This document shows positions 34,997-44,084 of a DNA stretch of 64,000 nucleotides, in pieces. Positions within the stretch are counted from its first letter, which is position 1. Each line of letters begins with the position of its first letter. The DNA is from Herpetosiphon giganteus. Its GTDB lineage: Bacteria > Chloroflexota > Chloroflexia > Chloroflexales > Herpetosiphonaceae. Location: contig NZ_JAFBCZ010000011.1 in assembly GCF_016907925.1 (NCBI RefSeq), positions 62,001-126,000 on the forward strand, in the 5' to 3' direction. Both the position numbers and the translations under genes were made by a program. The notes under the pieces were generated by a model. That model searched no databases. It was not told the DNA's origin and saw nothing but the letters and a program-made list of their open reading frames with translations.

Positions 34997-35509
34997 TTAG
35001 TTTCCTTCTAAGACAATCAGCGAACTGACTTCAAACCAAACCCAGCTCTCATCATCGCAGATGTGCAGATCGAGGTTTTGGTCTTGATCGTGAACAAGGG
35101 TTTGGCGTTGGCTGTTTTTGCCCAAATAGCCCAACACATCGTACTCATCTTGCACCGAGAGCACATAGTAGGGCTGTTCGCGGCTGCCATCGCCAGTCAT
35201 TAAAATGCCATCCATCACGGTTTTGGCAAAATGGGCCTCGCGCAAGGTATTATCCTTGTCGCCAAGCTCGTTGTAGGCAATTGCCAACAGATTATGCAAG
35301 CCTGGGCTTAGCAAGGCTCCGGGCAACAAACTCCGCAACTGCTTGATCACCGTTGGGTAATCGCCTTGGCTAAAAGCAGCATGCGCTACTTCGTTGGGTG
35401 ATATTTGAGGTGAATAATTAGCGCTGGCCATCACCGCCTCGCGCAAGGCCATAAAGTGCTCGCGATTGGGCTGAGACCAATATTGATAGGCTGCATCGTT
35501 TAATGTCAT
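34997..35509 (-). CDS. Soluble TPR-like protein of module 4 (possible DUF4919)
   Basis: 170 residues, no signal peptide. N-terminal helices with TPR-like spacing (AHAAFSQGDYPTVIKQL, LHNLLAIAYNELGD) and a C-terminal beta part with GDGSREQPYYVLSVQDEYDVLGYLG. The GDG-x-YhV-EEYDhL pattern resembles DUF4919, from memory. It takes the place of the EspG-like gene in this module, so a chaperone or immunity role is possible. Confidence 0.6.
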   Translation of the reverse strand: MTLNDAAYQYWSQPNREHFMALREAVMASANYSPQISPNEVAHAAFSQGDYPTVIKQLRSLLPGALLSPGLHNLLAIAYNELGDKDNTLREAHFAKTVMDGILMTGDGSREQPYYVLSVQDEYDVLGYLGKNSQRQTLVHDQDQNLDLHICDDESWVWFEVSSLIVLEGN

Positions 35510-35532
35510 AGACTATCCTTGTGATTAATCAG

Positions 35533-36570
35533 TTACTTCGTTTTACCAACCGGTGTTGGAGTTGGCGTTGCGGTTGGTGGCACTGGCGTTGGGCCAGGGG
35601 TTGGCACTGGAACAGGTTGCGGCGTTGGCTTGGGAATATGGCTCTCGAACTCGGATAAGGTTAAATTATCGCGGTAGCTTTCGCCATATTTGCGCGCATC
35701 GCTCTCAACTGGCTGGCTTTCGTACTTGGCAAAATCGCTCTCTGGGCTAATGTAGTTGGCGAAGTTTTCGTGCCATTCGTTGGCCATAGCTTCAGTCACA
35801 TCATTAACTGGCCATTTGGGGCTTTCTTGAATGCCCATCGAGCGCAAGAATTTATCGAAGCTGCTCGGGTTGGCCAAAAGACCCATTTGGCGTTGCACTT
35901 CATGACGCACTTCATGGGCCACAGTGTTCAACACGCGGTCGGCATCGCCCATGTTATCAAGGTCGATAAAGACCCCTTTATCGTTGCGATAGCCAAACAA
36001 ATCCAAGCCTGGCGGATCGGCCAAATCGGAAACCGTGACCGGCACATGTTCAATGCCATATTCATCACAAATTTTGTTGGAGATGCTTTGCAACACTGCT
36101 GCTTGTTGGTCGGGAGTAAGGGTTGCCCATTTGGCACTAACCGCCGGATCAAGTCCACCGCTGCCGCCACCTGCGGCAAATGCTGAGCCTTCAGCAGAGT
36201 AGCTGGCTCCAGACCCAGCGCCGCCACCAGCAGCGGCTCCCGCGCCACCGCCAGCAGCCCCGCCGTTGCCATCGAATTTCATCAATTTCGAGGCTTCTTC
36301 TTCTGCTTGACGAAAAGTTTGTGAAATTTGGCTGGTGAGGGTACTGGCACTGGTTAATGCCGTTTGCAAGCGCTTGAGGGTTGGGAAAATCGCATCGTCC
36401 ATTTCAGCAAAAAAGGCGACCGCCGCATCGCCTTGCCATGTGCTGCGTAATTGTTGGTAGGTTTGGCGCACCATGGCTTCCATTTGGGTTTGTTGATCGT
36501 GCAGTTTTTGAAACTGCGTTGCCACCTGTCCGAGCCGTTCGTAATCGCTTTGCACGAGATCTGCTGCCAT
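35533..36570 (-). CDS. WXG100-domain effector with zincin-like metallopeptidase domain, module 4
   Basis: 345 residues from ATG 36570 (AAGGAG 5 bp upstream). WXG100 domain (W45-Q-G47), Gly/Ala linker (about 105-135), then a peptidase domain with NTVAHEVRHEVQ (HEVRH at 219-223) and, near residue 289, YESQPVESDARKY, where the Glu may be the third zinc ligand. Pro/Thr-rich tail of about 35 residues. Different zincin subtype from effector 3. Export and toxicity are inferred. Confidence 0.75.
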   Translation of the reverse strand: MAADLVQSDYERLGQVATQFQKLHDQQTQMEAMVRQTYQQLRSTWQGDAAVAFFAEMDDAIFPTLKRLQTALTSASTLTSQISQTFRQAEEEASKLMKFDGNGGAAGGGAGAAAGGGAGSGASYSAEGSAFAAGGGSGGLDPAVSAKWATLTPDQQAAVLQSISNKICDEYGIEHVPVTVSDLADPPGLDLFGYRNDKGVFIDLDNMGDADRVLNTVAHEVRHEVQRQMGLLANPSSFDKFLRSMGIQESPKWPVNDVTEAMANEWHENFANYISPESDFAKYESQPVESDARKYGESYRDNLTLSEFESHIPKPTPQPVPVPTPGPTPVPPTATPTPTPVGKTK

Positions 36571-36776
36571 TTTGGCTCCTTGTGGTCGCCATAGCATAAC
36601 GCATGGCGTAAAATAGCGGGTTTGCACTGCAAACCAAAAAAAGAGGAACGAGCAATCCTCCTAAACCAATATTAGTCACCGGAATCAATACAATAGGAAC
36701 GTGGCGGCATGAGGTTGGATAGCCCGCCGCCCAACAACAGAGGTACTAATAGCTGTTTAGGAGCGATGTCGTATGC

Positions 36777-36806
36777 AGCATAGCCAACCAGCATAGGTTT
36801 TGTCAA
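36777..36806 (-). promoter_or_regulatory. Candidate promoter of module 4
   Basis: On minus: TTGACA (plus 36801-36806), 18-bp spacer, TATGCT (36777-36782), then GCATACGACATCGCTCCT. Mirrors the module 3 promoter. 207 bp upstream of effector 4; the gap also holds GGCGG/CCGCC inverted bases near 36695-36733. Confidence 0.65.
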
Positions 36807-36926
36807 GAGGCTTGACGTGCTAATTGTGAGGGATTTTTAATTTATTGCCTATCCTAAGCGCTGCAAATATCCAATTATGTCAAATAAAATATCGTTAATT
36901 GAAGCCTCAGGCGGTTTAGGCAACCA

Positions 36927-37412
36927 TTAATTGGTGCTGATTGAGAGCAACACATCGCCAGCAGGTGTGATGAAAAAGCTCCCCGGGCGAGTTGAGCCAA
37001 AGACCGGAATTGCATCGTAGCTTGGGACGGTCAACTGAAACGCATCGCCATCGAACGCAAATGCAGCGCGAACAGATTGAGGATACCATGGTTTAAATGT
37101 AGATTCTTTCCATTGTGGCTTCCAACTCAATGGCTGGGCTTGGGTTCGCAATTGTTCGAGATCAGCAGCAGCAAAGCTCAAAACGGCTTCAAGCTGCGTA
37201 TCAGTTGGGCCGGGCACTGAACGATCAGGTTGTGCGGTTAGGGTTGTGGCAGTCCACTGCACGCTGGTTGGTTGAAATGGCAAACTAACAAACGCGGCCA
37301 AGCCGTCAATATCCGTCCGCACAGGAGCCGCCGCGCTAGGTGTTGGCGTAGCAGTTTGGCTGGCACAGCCCCATACCATGCAGCCCAAGATCAAAATAGC
37401 AATCAAACGCAC
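36927..37412 (-). CDS. Putative lipoprotein
   Basis: 161 residues from GTG 37412, favoured because AAAGGA lies 8 bp upstream and the ATG at 37421 overlaps that site. Signal peptide with lipobox MVWGC, a Thr/Pro/Ala spacer, then a mostly beta domain (LPFQPTSVQWTATTL, FKPWYPQSVRAAFAFDG, GSFFITPAGDVLLSI). Unrecognised. It lies just upstream of module 4 on the same strand but past the module 4 promoter. Confidence 0.7.
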   Translation of the reverse strand: MRLIAILILGCMVWGCASQTATPTPSAAAPVRTDIDGLAAFVSLPFQPTSVQWTATTLTAQPDRSVPGPTDTQLEAVLSFAAADLEQLRTQAQPLSWKPQWKESTFKPWYPQSVRAAFAFDGDAFQLTVPSYDAIPVFGSTRPGSFFITPAGDVLLSISTN

Positions 37413-37548
37413 GTGGCACATCCTTTCTATCAACGCTGCAATGATACGCTACGCTACAATAGCCACGCGGACAAGCATTTGTCAAGCAGCTCAATCAAGA
37501 CAGATGTGCTAAAATAGCAGCATAATTTGGTTACAAGGAGTTTTCAAG

Positions 37549-37761
37549 ATGAGCGATACCGATCAAGAATGGGTTGAACGTTTAGAAGCAATTCAAGAGC
37601 AACTTGGCGAGCTTTATAGCAATATCGAGGAATTACGCGGCATCGTGCGCGAAGCAGGCCGCAAAAACGATGCCCAAGCCTTCAACGAGCCGCTTGAGCG
37701 TTTAGCCCGTTATGGTCGTTTATTCAGCGATATTCATGTCAGCTGGACAGCCGCCGATTAA
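37549..37761 (+). CDS. Small helical protein
   Basis: 70 residues, charged, one predicted long helix (QEWVERLEAIQEQLGELY, then NIEELRGIVREAG). Strong AAGGAG 9 bp before the ATG. No signal peptide or membrane span. Unknown; codon use matches neighbours and the frame is flanked by a terminator, so it is likely real. Confidence 0.7.
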   Translation: MSDTDQEWVERLEAIQEQLGELYSNIEELRGIVREAGRKNDAQAFNEPLERLARYGRLFSDIHVSWTAAD

Positions 37762-37766
37762 GCCAC

Positions 37767-37801
37767 AACGCCCCACCGTTACGTTCAAAACGGGGGGCGT
37801 T
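37767..37801. terminator. Terminator-like hairpin between the small helical gene and fabI
   Basis: AACGCCCCACCGTT (37767-37780) and AACGGGGGGCGTT (37789-37801). T tracts are weak on both strands. Lies between convergent genes. Confidence 0.6.
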
Positions 37802-37821
37802 ATGCTAAACCTGAAGCTACG

Positions 37822-38607
37822 TTAGGCTTGCGATTCTTCGCTCATCCCGAGCACATTAAAGCCGCCATCAACATAGACCACTTCGCCAGTCACGCCGCTA
37901 GCAAGATCTGAGCACAGCCACAAGGCTGTATTGCCCACATCTTCAATCGTAATTGCGCGACGCATCGGGTTGGCATTGGTAAAAGCTTTGTGCAAACGGC
38001 GAAAGTTACCAATGCCCGAAGCCGAAAGCGTGCGAATTGGGCCAGCACTAATCGCATTTACCCGCAAACCGTCGGGGCCAAGGTCGGCGGCCAGATAGCG
38101 TACGCTTGCTTCAAGCGCAGCCTTGGCAACGCCCATCACGTTGTAGTTGGCCACAACCTTTTCGGCTCCGTAGTAGCTCAGGGTCAGAATGTTGGCGTTG
38201 GGATTGAGCAATGGCAAGGCAGCCTTGGTGAGCGCGACCAACGAAAAAGCGCTAATATCCATTGCCAAGCGCCAGCCATCGCGGCTACTATCGATAAAGC
38301 GCCCAGAAAGATCTTCGCGCTTGGCATAGGCCACGCTATGCACCAAAATATCAAATTGGCCAAACTCAGCGCCAAGCTTCTCAAACAGGGTCGCAATTTG
38401 GGCATCGTCGCTCACATCGCATTGCTGCACAAAACTTACGCCAAGTTGCTCGGCCAATGGGCGCACGCGGCGCTCTAAACTTTCGCCAGCATACGAAAAG
38501 GCCAATTCGGCCCCAGCTTGTTTGAGGGCTTGAGCAATACCCCATGCAATTGAATGATCATTGGCAATCCCAACAATTAACGCTTTTTTCCCTTTGAGCA
38601 AATCCAT
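37822..38607 (-). CDS. fabI: Enoyl-[acyl-carrier-protein] reductase (NADH)
   Basis: 261 residues from ATG 38607 (AGGAG 6 bp upstream). Short-chain dehydrogenase of the FabI class: GIANDHSIAWGIA cofactor motif, SVAYAKREDLSGRF, the catalytic Tyr-x6-Lys in NYNVMGVAKAALE, and AISAGPIRTLSASGI. It catalyses the last step of fatty-acid elongation. Monocistronic. Confidence 0.95.
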   Translation of the reverse strand: MDLLKGKKALIVGIANDHSIAWGIAQALKQAGAELAFSYAGESLERRVRPLAEQLGVSFVQQCDVSDDAQIATLFEKLGAEFGQFDILVHSVAYAKREDLSGRFIDSSRDGWRLAMDISAFSLVALTKAALPLLNPNANILTLSYYGAEKVVANYNVMGVAKAALEASVRYLAADLGPDGLRVNAISAGPIRTLSASGIGNFRRLHKAFTNANPMRRAITIEDVGNTALWLCSDLASGVTGEVVYVDGGFNVLGMSEESQA

Positions 38608-38709
38608 TGTGTCTCCTGAACTAGCACATTGTTCAGCGGCACACCACCACTGGAACAAATCTCAACGGCAACAATCTGAAAAAACGTGGCAATCGCCCAT
38701 TTGGGCTGC

Positions 38710-39468
38710 TTATGGATCGGAGCGAGTTGGCTGATTGAGTTGTTGGCAAACCCAATTAAGACTCGCGGCTAAATTTTCATCGCAATAGCGCCATGTATGG
38801 CCGCCAGGCCGTTCGCGATAAATATGCGGAATATGCTGTTGGCGGAGCGCATGATGAAATGAGCGATTCTCCTCGACTAAAAAATCGTCAAGCCCACAAT
38901 CAAAGTGCATTGCAGGAATTGGCGCAACCAACTGGTTAAGCATTCGGAAAAGGCTATATTGCTGGCGAATTGGGCTATCGACCGGCCCGAAAATCACCAT
39001 ATTCGAGGGATCGTCGATCCAGCGCGGCGCATCAACCGCGCCACTATGGCTAAATACGGTGCTCCAATGCTGCGAATAGCCCAAACCTAAACGCAACGCA
39101 CCATAGCCGCCCATCGAAACGCCACCGATTGCCCGCCCCTCACGTTGCTTGATTGTCGTATACTGAGCATCAATAAATTGAGGTAACTCGACAGCGAGAA
39201 ATTCCTCAATCTGCTGGCCACCAAGGCCATTGGCATAAAACGAGCGTCCACAATGCGGCATTACCACAATTAAGCGCGTCGCAGCAATATATTGCCGGAT
39301 ATTCGTATAATCCAACCAGCACATATAACTATCTGACAACCCGTGGAGCAAAGTAACAACCGGACACGCTGGCCCGTTTGGCGAATGGTCGGGCGGCACA
39401 AGCACTGCGATCGGCACAACCAGATCGAGCATCGTACTGGTGCAAGCAATGACCTCTAATTGATGCAT
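38710..39468 (-). CDS. Esterase, alpha/beta hydrolase of the EstA/S-formylglutathione hydrolase type
   Basis: 252 residues from ATG 39468; homologs begin at about this point, but the Shine-Dalgarno is poor and ATG 39555 is possible. VVTLLHGLSDSY oxyanion region, nucleophile Ser in GGVSMGGYGA, late Asp in FDCGLDDFL and His in PGGHTW. Serine esterase of the D/putative-esterase family; substrate unknown. Confidence 0.85.
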   Translation of the reverse strand: MHQLEVIACTSTMLDLVVPIAVLVPPDHSPNGPACPVVTLLHGLSDSYMCWLDYTNIRQYIAATRLIVVMPHCGRSFYANGLGGQQIEEFLAVELPQFIDAQYTTIKQREGRAIGGVSMGGYGALRLGLGYSQHWSTVFSHSGAVDAPRWIDDPSNMVIFGPVDSPIRQQYSLFRMLNQLVAPIPAMHFDCGLDDFLVEENRSFHHALRQQHIPHIYRERPGGHTWRYCDENLAASLNWVCQQLNQPTRSDP

Positions 39469-39585
39469 GGTGGCTGCTCGTCTCCATCCGAGATGCTGGA
39501 ACTGAGCCAAGCATACCGCAGGCTTTAGCGGCTCGTCAACTGCGCAGCGCGTCATTAGCCGCGATTTAGTTATGGAGTTAAGTCA

Positions 39586-40278
39586 ATGTATAAGGCAGGA
39601 GAATTGGTCAAAAAATCGATTGTTCGGGTCGATACTGGCAATATTATTGGTTCAGTTGCCGATCTGTTGGTCGATCACGCTGCAGGCCGGATTGTTGGCT
39701 TGCTTACCAACACCGGCGGTTTGTTTCGCGAGGCCACAGTCGTCGAATGGGCGCAAGTGCTGGTTTGGGCTGGCGATGTGATTTTGGTCAAAGCTGGCTG
39801 CGAAGTGCTGCGCGCCAACGCCATTCCCCATTTTCACAGCATTTTGGAGAAAAAAATTCACCTGACTGGCACGGCAGCGATTGGGCGCTCTGGCAACAAA
39901 TTGGGCACAATCGGCGAATTGCTGCTCGATGAAACTGGCTTAATTGTTGGCTATGTGATTACCCGTGGAGTTTTGAAGGGCGAACGCCAATATGTGCTCA
40001 GCGCTGGCGTGGCGGGCATCGGCAGCGATGCAGTGGTGATTTACGATGAAGCCTTGCGCGATACGCTCGAAGGGCTTGAGCCAACGATTCCCGACCCAAA
40101 ATTAACCATGGTTATGCCGTTGACTGGCACGCGCGTGAGTGTTGAAGTCCCCGCCAGCACTCCAGCCCCCAGCGAACCCAAGCCTAGCCCAGCTGATGTT
40201 CAACGGTTGTCCTCGGATGAGATTGATGCTATTCTGCGCGGCGATCAACCTATTCCTGGAGCAAGTAGTGAACATTAA
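39586..40278 (+). CDS. Protein with two PRC-barrel domains
   Basis: 230 residues. Two PRC-barrel-like beta domains (about 3-75 and 88-165: [24 protein letters not shown] and [23 protein letters not shown]), then a Pro/Ser linker and a C-terminal helix [16 protein letters not shown] barrels bind RNA-processing or photosynthetic partners; the partner here is unknown. Its last 11 bp overlap cobT. Confidence 0.85.
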   Translation: MYKAGELVKKSIVRVDTGNIIGSVADLLVDHAAGRIVGLLTNTGGLFREATVVEWAQVLVWAGDVILVKAGCEVLRANAIPHFHSILEKKIHLTGTAAIGRSGNKLGTIGELLLDETGLIVGYVITRGVLKGERQYVLSAGVAGIGSDAVVIYDEALRDTLEGLEPTIPDPKLTMVMPLTGTRVSVEVPASTPAPSEPKPSPADVQRLSSDEIDAILRGDQPIPGASSEH

Positions 40279-41320
40279 AGATTCGTGGGCTACCATCGAG
40301 CCGCTTGATCAGGCGGCAATCGAGCAGGCGCAGCAACGCCAAAACCAATTGACCAAGCCCCAAGGAGCGCTTGGTCAGCTCGAAGCCTTGTCAATTCAAT
40401 TGGCCGGAATTCGCCAGCAATGTCCGCCAACGATTCAAAAACCAATCATTATTGTGGCAGCAGCGGATCATGGGGTGGCGGAATATGGCGTGAGTGCCTA
40501 TCCCGCAAGCGTTACCGCCCAGATGGTTGGCAATTTTTTGGCTGGTGGCGCGGCAGTCAGCGTGTTGGCGCGCCATGTCGGGGCCGAATTATTGATTGTT
40601 GATGCTGGAGTGCAAACCGCCATCAACAGCAATGCGCCCAATTTCCGCAGCGAATGGCTGGGGGCTGGCACAAAGAATTTGGCAATTGAACCAGCAATGA
40701 GCCACGAACAAGCCCAATCTGCTCTTGCACGGGGCATTGCCTTGGCCCATGAGCTTGCCGATGCAGGCCACGATTTGATTGCGCTTGGCGAGATGGGCAT
40801 TGGCAATACGACCGCCGCCGCATGTTTAACCGCAATCTATTGTCAGCAAGCAGCAGCAACGGTGACTGGCCATGGCACCGGAGTGCAAGCGGCACAATAT
40901 CAACGCAAAATCGAGGTTGTGAGCCAAGCAGTGGCACGGTTTGGCGAACATCGTGGCACACTCGAGCCATTGGCCGAGGTTGGCGGCTTTGAAATTGGCA
41001 TCTTAGCAGGAATTATCGTGGGTGCTGCTCAACGCCGCGTGCCAATTTTACTTGATGGCTTTATTACCACAGCCGCAGCCTTGGTGGCCCAAGCGATAAT
41101 TCCCCTGACCATTGATTATTGTATTGCGGCCCATTGTGGCGCTGAGCCAGGCCATCGCATTGTTCTGCAACAGCTTGGCTTGCGGCCCTTGCTGCAACTC
41201 GATTTACGGCTTGGCGAAGGCAGCGGCGCTGCTTTGGCAATTCCGTTAGTACAAGCAGCCTGCAACATTCTTGGCGAAATGGCAACCTTCGCCAGCGCCC
41301 AAGTTGATACCGCCAGCTAA
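40268..41320 (+). CDS. cobT: Nicotinate-nucleotide--dimethylbenzimidazole phosphoribosyltransferase
   Basis: 350 residues from GTG 40268, inside the end of the PRC-barrel gene, with GGAG 6 bp upstream. Family motifs: [11 protein letters not shown] near the start, [28 protein letters not shown] and [15 protein letters not shown] with the catalytic Glu. It makes alpha-ribazole phosphate for the lower ligand of cobalamin. Other cobalamin genes are not in the window. Confidence 0.94.
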   Translation: MNIKDSWATIEPLDQAAIEQAQQRQNQLTKPQGALGQLEALSIQLAGIRQQCPPTIQKPIIIVAAADHGVAEYGVSAYPASVTAQMVGNFLAGGAAVSVLARHVGAELLIVDAGVQTAINSNAPNFRSEWLGAGTKNLAIEPAMSHEQAQSALARGIALAHELADAGHDLIALGEMGIGNTTAAACLTAIYCQQAAATVTGHGTGVQAAQYQRKIEVVSQAVARFGEHRGTLEPLAEVGGFEIGILAGIIVGAAQRRVPILLDGFITTAAALVAQAIIPLTIDYCIAAHCGAEPGHRIVLQQLGLRPLLQLDLRLGEGSGAALAIPLVQAACNILGEMATFASAQVDTAS

Positions 41321-41324
41321 AAAA

Positions 41325-41360
41325 GCAACGGCCAGCAGGTAGACCCTACTGGCCGTGCTT
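41325..41360. terminator. Terminator between cobT and the convergent small membrane gene
   Basis: GCAACGGCCAG and CTGGCCGTGC arms around CAGGTAGACCCTA. A-rich on the left, giving TTTTTT on minus, so it mainly serves 41375-41674. Confidence 0.8.
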
Positions 41361-41374
41361 CAACCCAATAGGTT

Positions 41375-41674
41375 CTACCACGAAACCCCATCTTTTTTGG
41401 CATCGAAGGTATCCAAATCAAGCTCCATTGGTGGGCGTACCGCAAAATCGGTATATTCTTGTTGCTTGAGTGGAGCCAAAACCGAGGCAATAACCGTAAT
41501 CACTAAGCCCAGCATAATTGCCAAGAATGCCAAAGCCCCTGCTGGCGAATCATCAGCAAACAACATCATTGGCACAACAATAAACGAGAGCACTGCTAAA
41601 ACAATGACAAACAGCGTGCCAATAATTGAATAGGTACGCTTGTTGGTCAAATGGTTGTTTGACTCACTGGACAT
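41375..41674 (-). CDS. Two-span membrane protein
   Basis: 99 residues with spans at about 16-36 and 46-67, then a cytoplasmic acidic tail MELDLDTFDAKKDG. Unknown; no recognisable domain. Terminator shared with cobT. Confidence 0.65.
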   Translation of the reverse strand: MSSESNNHLTNKRTYSIIGTLFVIVLAVLSFIVVPMMLFADDSPAGALAFLAIMLGLVITVIASVLAPLKQQEYTDFAVRPPMELDLDTFDAKKDGVSW

Positions 41675-41748
41675 TGATCGCTCACTCCTTAACTGGTTGG
41701 TGGTTGCTAGGCTCTATTTTAGCGTAACGACGGGCGCTTGTAAAACGC

Positions 41749-41780
41749 CGCACCCGCCAACATTGCTGTTGACGGGTGCG
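41749..41780 (-). terminator. Terminator of the subtilisin-like protease gene
   Basis: CGCACCCGCCAACA (41749-41762), loop TTGC, TGTTGACGGGTGCG (41767-41780), one wobble. On minus it is followed by GCGTTTTAC. Confidence 0.75.
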
Positions 41781-41821
41781 ACTGACGTTGTTCGATTGCA
41801 GACTAGGGAAGCACGATCAGC

Positions 41822-43558
41822 TTATTGCAGGCTAACATCATCAACAAAGAATGATGTTGTCAATGAGCTATCTGTTGTGGTTTCAAAGCGGATGCGCACC
41901 GTTTGACCTGCGTAGGCTGCCAAGCTCAAACTTTCAGCGACCCAAGCATTTTCGGTGTTGACATTTGAGCGGGTTGCCAAGGTTCCCAACAGAGTTCCGC
42001 TGGTGTTGTAAACCCGCACGCGCAGGTAGTCGTAGGCAGTTGTTGTGCCTTCGTTGCTGGTTTGATACCAGTGGAAGTTCAAGGTTGAACCTGCTGGTAC
42101 AGTTACGGTTTGATACAGTCCTTCGTTGGCATTGTTGTAGCCACCCATATACACGCTGTAGCTACCAGTGCGTGGGCGGGTGGTATCGATCAAACCATAG
42201 CCACCGCTCGATGCTTGCGTCCAACCAGTTGTGCCACTTTCGAAACCACCGTTGACGATGCTACCGCCGCCTGGAGGTGGGGTTGCGGTTGGTGGAACGA
42301 CGGTTGGCGTGGTTGGATTTGGCGTTGGAGTTGGGGTAGTTCCGCCGTTGTTGACTGCGCGGTAGACGTTGATCCGACCACACGTCCAGCTGCTGCCTGT
42401 GCCAGAAATAGTATCTGAGGTCGAGCAGATGCGGTCGCGAATTTGGCTATTGCTCAATCCTTGTGAGGCCAACAAGCCAGCCAAACCAGCAACGTGTGGA
42501 GTTGCCATCGATGTCCCGTTGATCGTATTGTAGCCACTGTTGATCCAGGTTGAGTAGATGCTCGAACCAGGAGCAGCAACTTCAACCCACGAACCATAGT
42601 TCGAGAACGATGAGCGAGCATCGCTTGAGGTGGTTGAGGCAACCGCGAAACAGTTGGTGTAGGCTGCTGGGTACGAGTTGGTGACGCTTGAGGTATTGCT
42701 GTTGCCAGCGGCACATGCCAAGAATACACCCCGGCCCCAAGCGTAATCAACAGCATTTTGCAATGCGGTCGAACCGCCGCCACCAAGGCTCAAGTTGATA
42801 ACTTTGGCCCCGTTGTCGGCAGCGTAGGTGATGCCGTTGGCCACACCGGCCAAGGTTCCGCTACCGCTGTTGTTCAACACGCGCACTGGCATCAACTTAC
42901 AATTTGGACACGTGCCAGCGCCACCAGTGCTGTTATTAGTTTCAGCGGCGCTAGTGCCTGCAACGTGGGTGCCGTGGCCATTGCCGTCGGTTGGGGTTGC
43001 ATCGTTGTCGATATAGTCGTAGCCAGCCACCATCTTGGCATCAAGATCAGGGTGGTTGCTTTGAATCCCAGTATCAACAACTGCAATCACGACGCTGCTG
43101 CTACCTTGTGTAATATCCCAGCCGGTATATGCTTGAATGACACCCCATGCCCATTGTGAGCTTAGGCTTGGGTCATTGGGCGTAAAATTCATGGAATAAA
43201 TAAAGTTTGGTTCGGCATATTCGACATTAGGATTTTGCTTCAAGCTGGCTAAGACAGCTTCGCGACCAGCGCGGGTATCGTTGCTTTTGAGGGTTGCAAC
43301 TTCAATAACTTCTGCATCAAGGGCTGCAATCCGATCAATTTGGACAGCCCCAATTGATTTGAGGGCCGCTGATCGGTTGGCTTTTTCGGTTGTGGCTTTG
43401 AATTTGACCACAAATTGGCCTGCTACTGCCGGTGCAGCAACATCGACTCGATCAACAGGTTTGCCAGGGTTGCGAGTTTGACCAAATGAAGGGTTGGGCG
43501 CACTGAAGATAATAACTAGGCTGCAGATCAACACAAATGAAACAAACAGACGCTTCAA
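41822..43558 (-). CDS. Secreted subtilisin-like serine protease (S8) with C-terminal accessory domain
   Basis: 578 residues from TTG 43558, supported by GAGGAGG 5 bp upstream. Signal peptide (about 1-26), I9-type propeptide (about 45-120), S8 domain with Asp162 (VVDTG), His195 (GNGHGTH), oxyanion Asn286 and Ser350 (GTSMATP). A Thr/Pro linker (about 405-430) leads to a beta domain of about 140 residues (NGGFESG to FFVDDVSLQ), the same domain that ends the trypsin-like protease at 429-1835. A leader region with mini-ORFs lies upstream. Confidence 0.95.
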   Translation of the reverse strand: MKRLFVSFVLICSLVIIFSAPNPSFGQTRNPGKPVDRVDVAAPAVAGQFVVKFKATTEKANRSAALKSIGAVQIDRIAALDAEVIEVATLKSNDTRAGREAVLASLKQNPNVEYAEPNFIYSMNFTPNDPSLSSQWAWGVIQAYTGWDITQGSSSVVIAVVDTGIQSNHPDLDAKMVAGYDYIDNDATPTDGNGHGTHVAGTSAAETNNSTGGAGTCPNCKLMPVRVLNNSGSGTLAGVANGITYAADNGAKVINLSLGGGGSTALQNAVDYAWGRGVFLACAAGNSNTSSVTNSYPAAYTNCFAVASTTSSDARSSFSNYGSWVEVAAPGSSIYSTWINSGYNTINGTSMATPHVAGLAGLLASQGLSNSQIRDRICSTSDTISGTGSSWTCGRINVYRAVNNGGTTPTPTPNPTTPTVVPPTATPPPGGGSIVNGGFESGTTGWTQASSGGYGLIDTTRPRTGSYSVYMGGYNNANEGLYQTVTVPAGSTLNFHWYQTSNEGTTTAYDYLRVRVYNTSGTLLGTLATRSNVNTENAWVAESLSLAAYAGQTVRIRFETTTDSSLTTSFFVDDVSLQ

Positions 43559-43834
43559 GGGTGCCTCCTCAATATGTGGGTTGCAAATTTACCATGGGCA
43601 ATCCCAAAACCAAACACTGGCTGGATTACCACACGAACACATCATTGTTGCGAAGGAATCGGTGAGGTCGTTGGAAGCTTCCGAAGTCGCATGCCCCTTT
43701 CTGTGGATGAAAGATAAGTGGCCAGTCGAACAACGTCGGGTACTCAGCTAGATGAGTATGCAGGATATATTAAATCATTTTAACGAAATTGTCAAAATTA
43801 TTAATATTTATTTGGCATAAGTCCTAAAAGTAGG

Positions 43835-43872
43835 CAAAAAAACAGCCCATGATCTGAAGATCATGAGCTGTT
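43835..43872 (-). terminator. Strong terminator in the leader region
   Basis: On minus: AACAGCTCATGATC, loop TTCA, GATCATGGGCTGTT, then TTTTTTTGCC. It sits 26 bp after the stop of the first mini-ORF and 277 bp upstream of the subtilisin-like gene. Confidence 0.9.
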
Positions 43873-43897
43873 TGGTAGTTGCTACGTACTGATTATT

Positions 43898-43915
43898 TTA
43901 GAAAATGATGATCAT
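43898..43915 (-). CDS. Mini-ORF encoding MIIIF, copy A
   Basis: ATG ATC ATC ATT TTC TAA on minus, preceded by a strong GGGGAGG 6 bp upstream. A promoter (44085-44113) and a terminator (43835-43872) bracket it, making a transcript of about 240 nt. The bases CCATGATC around the start can pair with GATCATGG of the terminator's 3' arm. Copy B encodes the same five residues with synonymous changes. Leader-peptide or regulatory role inferred. Confidence 0.5.
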   Translation of the reverse strand: MIIIF

Positions 43916-44084
43916 GGAAATCCTCCCCAGCTAGTGCATATGGCCTCAACACAACCAATATAGCTGTGAATTCACAATGCCTCGTCACTCCAGCGATGAA
44001 TCGCAATCATCGGTAGTGTTCCACCCTGTTTTGGGGCAGAGCAACAGTTGGACTCCGAGACCTGCACACCCTCAAACTTAAAAG

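Noticed and set aside
36628-36776. Possible small gene upstream of effector 4
   Set aside because: No start with Shine-Dalgarno and no conserved frame; the stretch fits a 5' leader.
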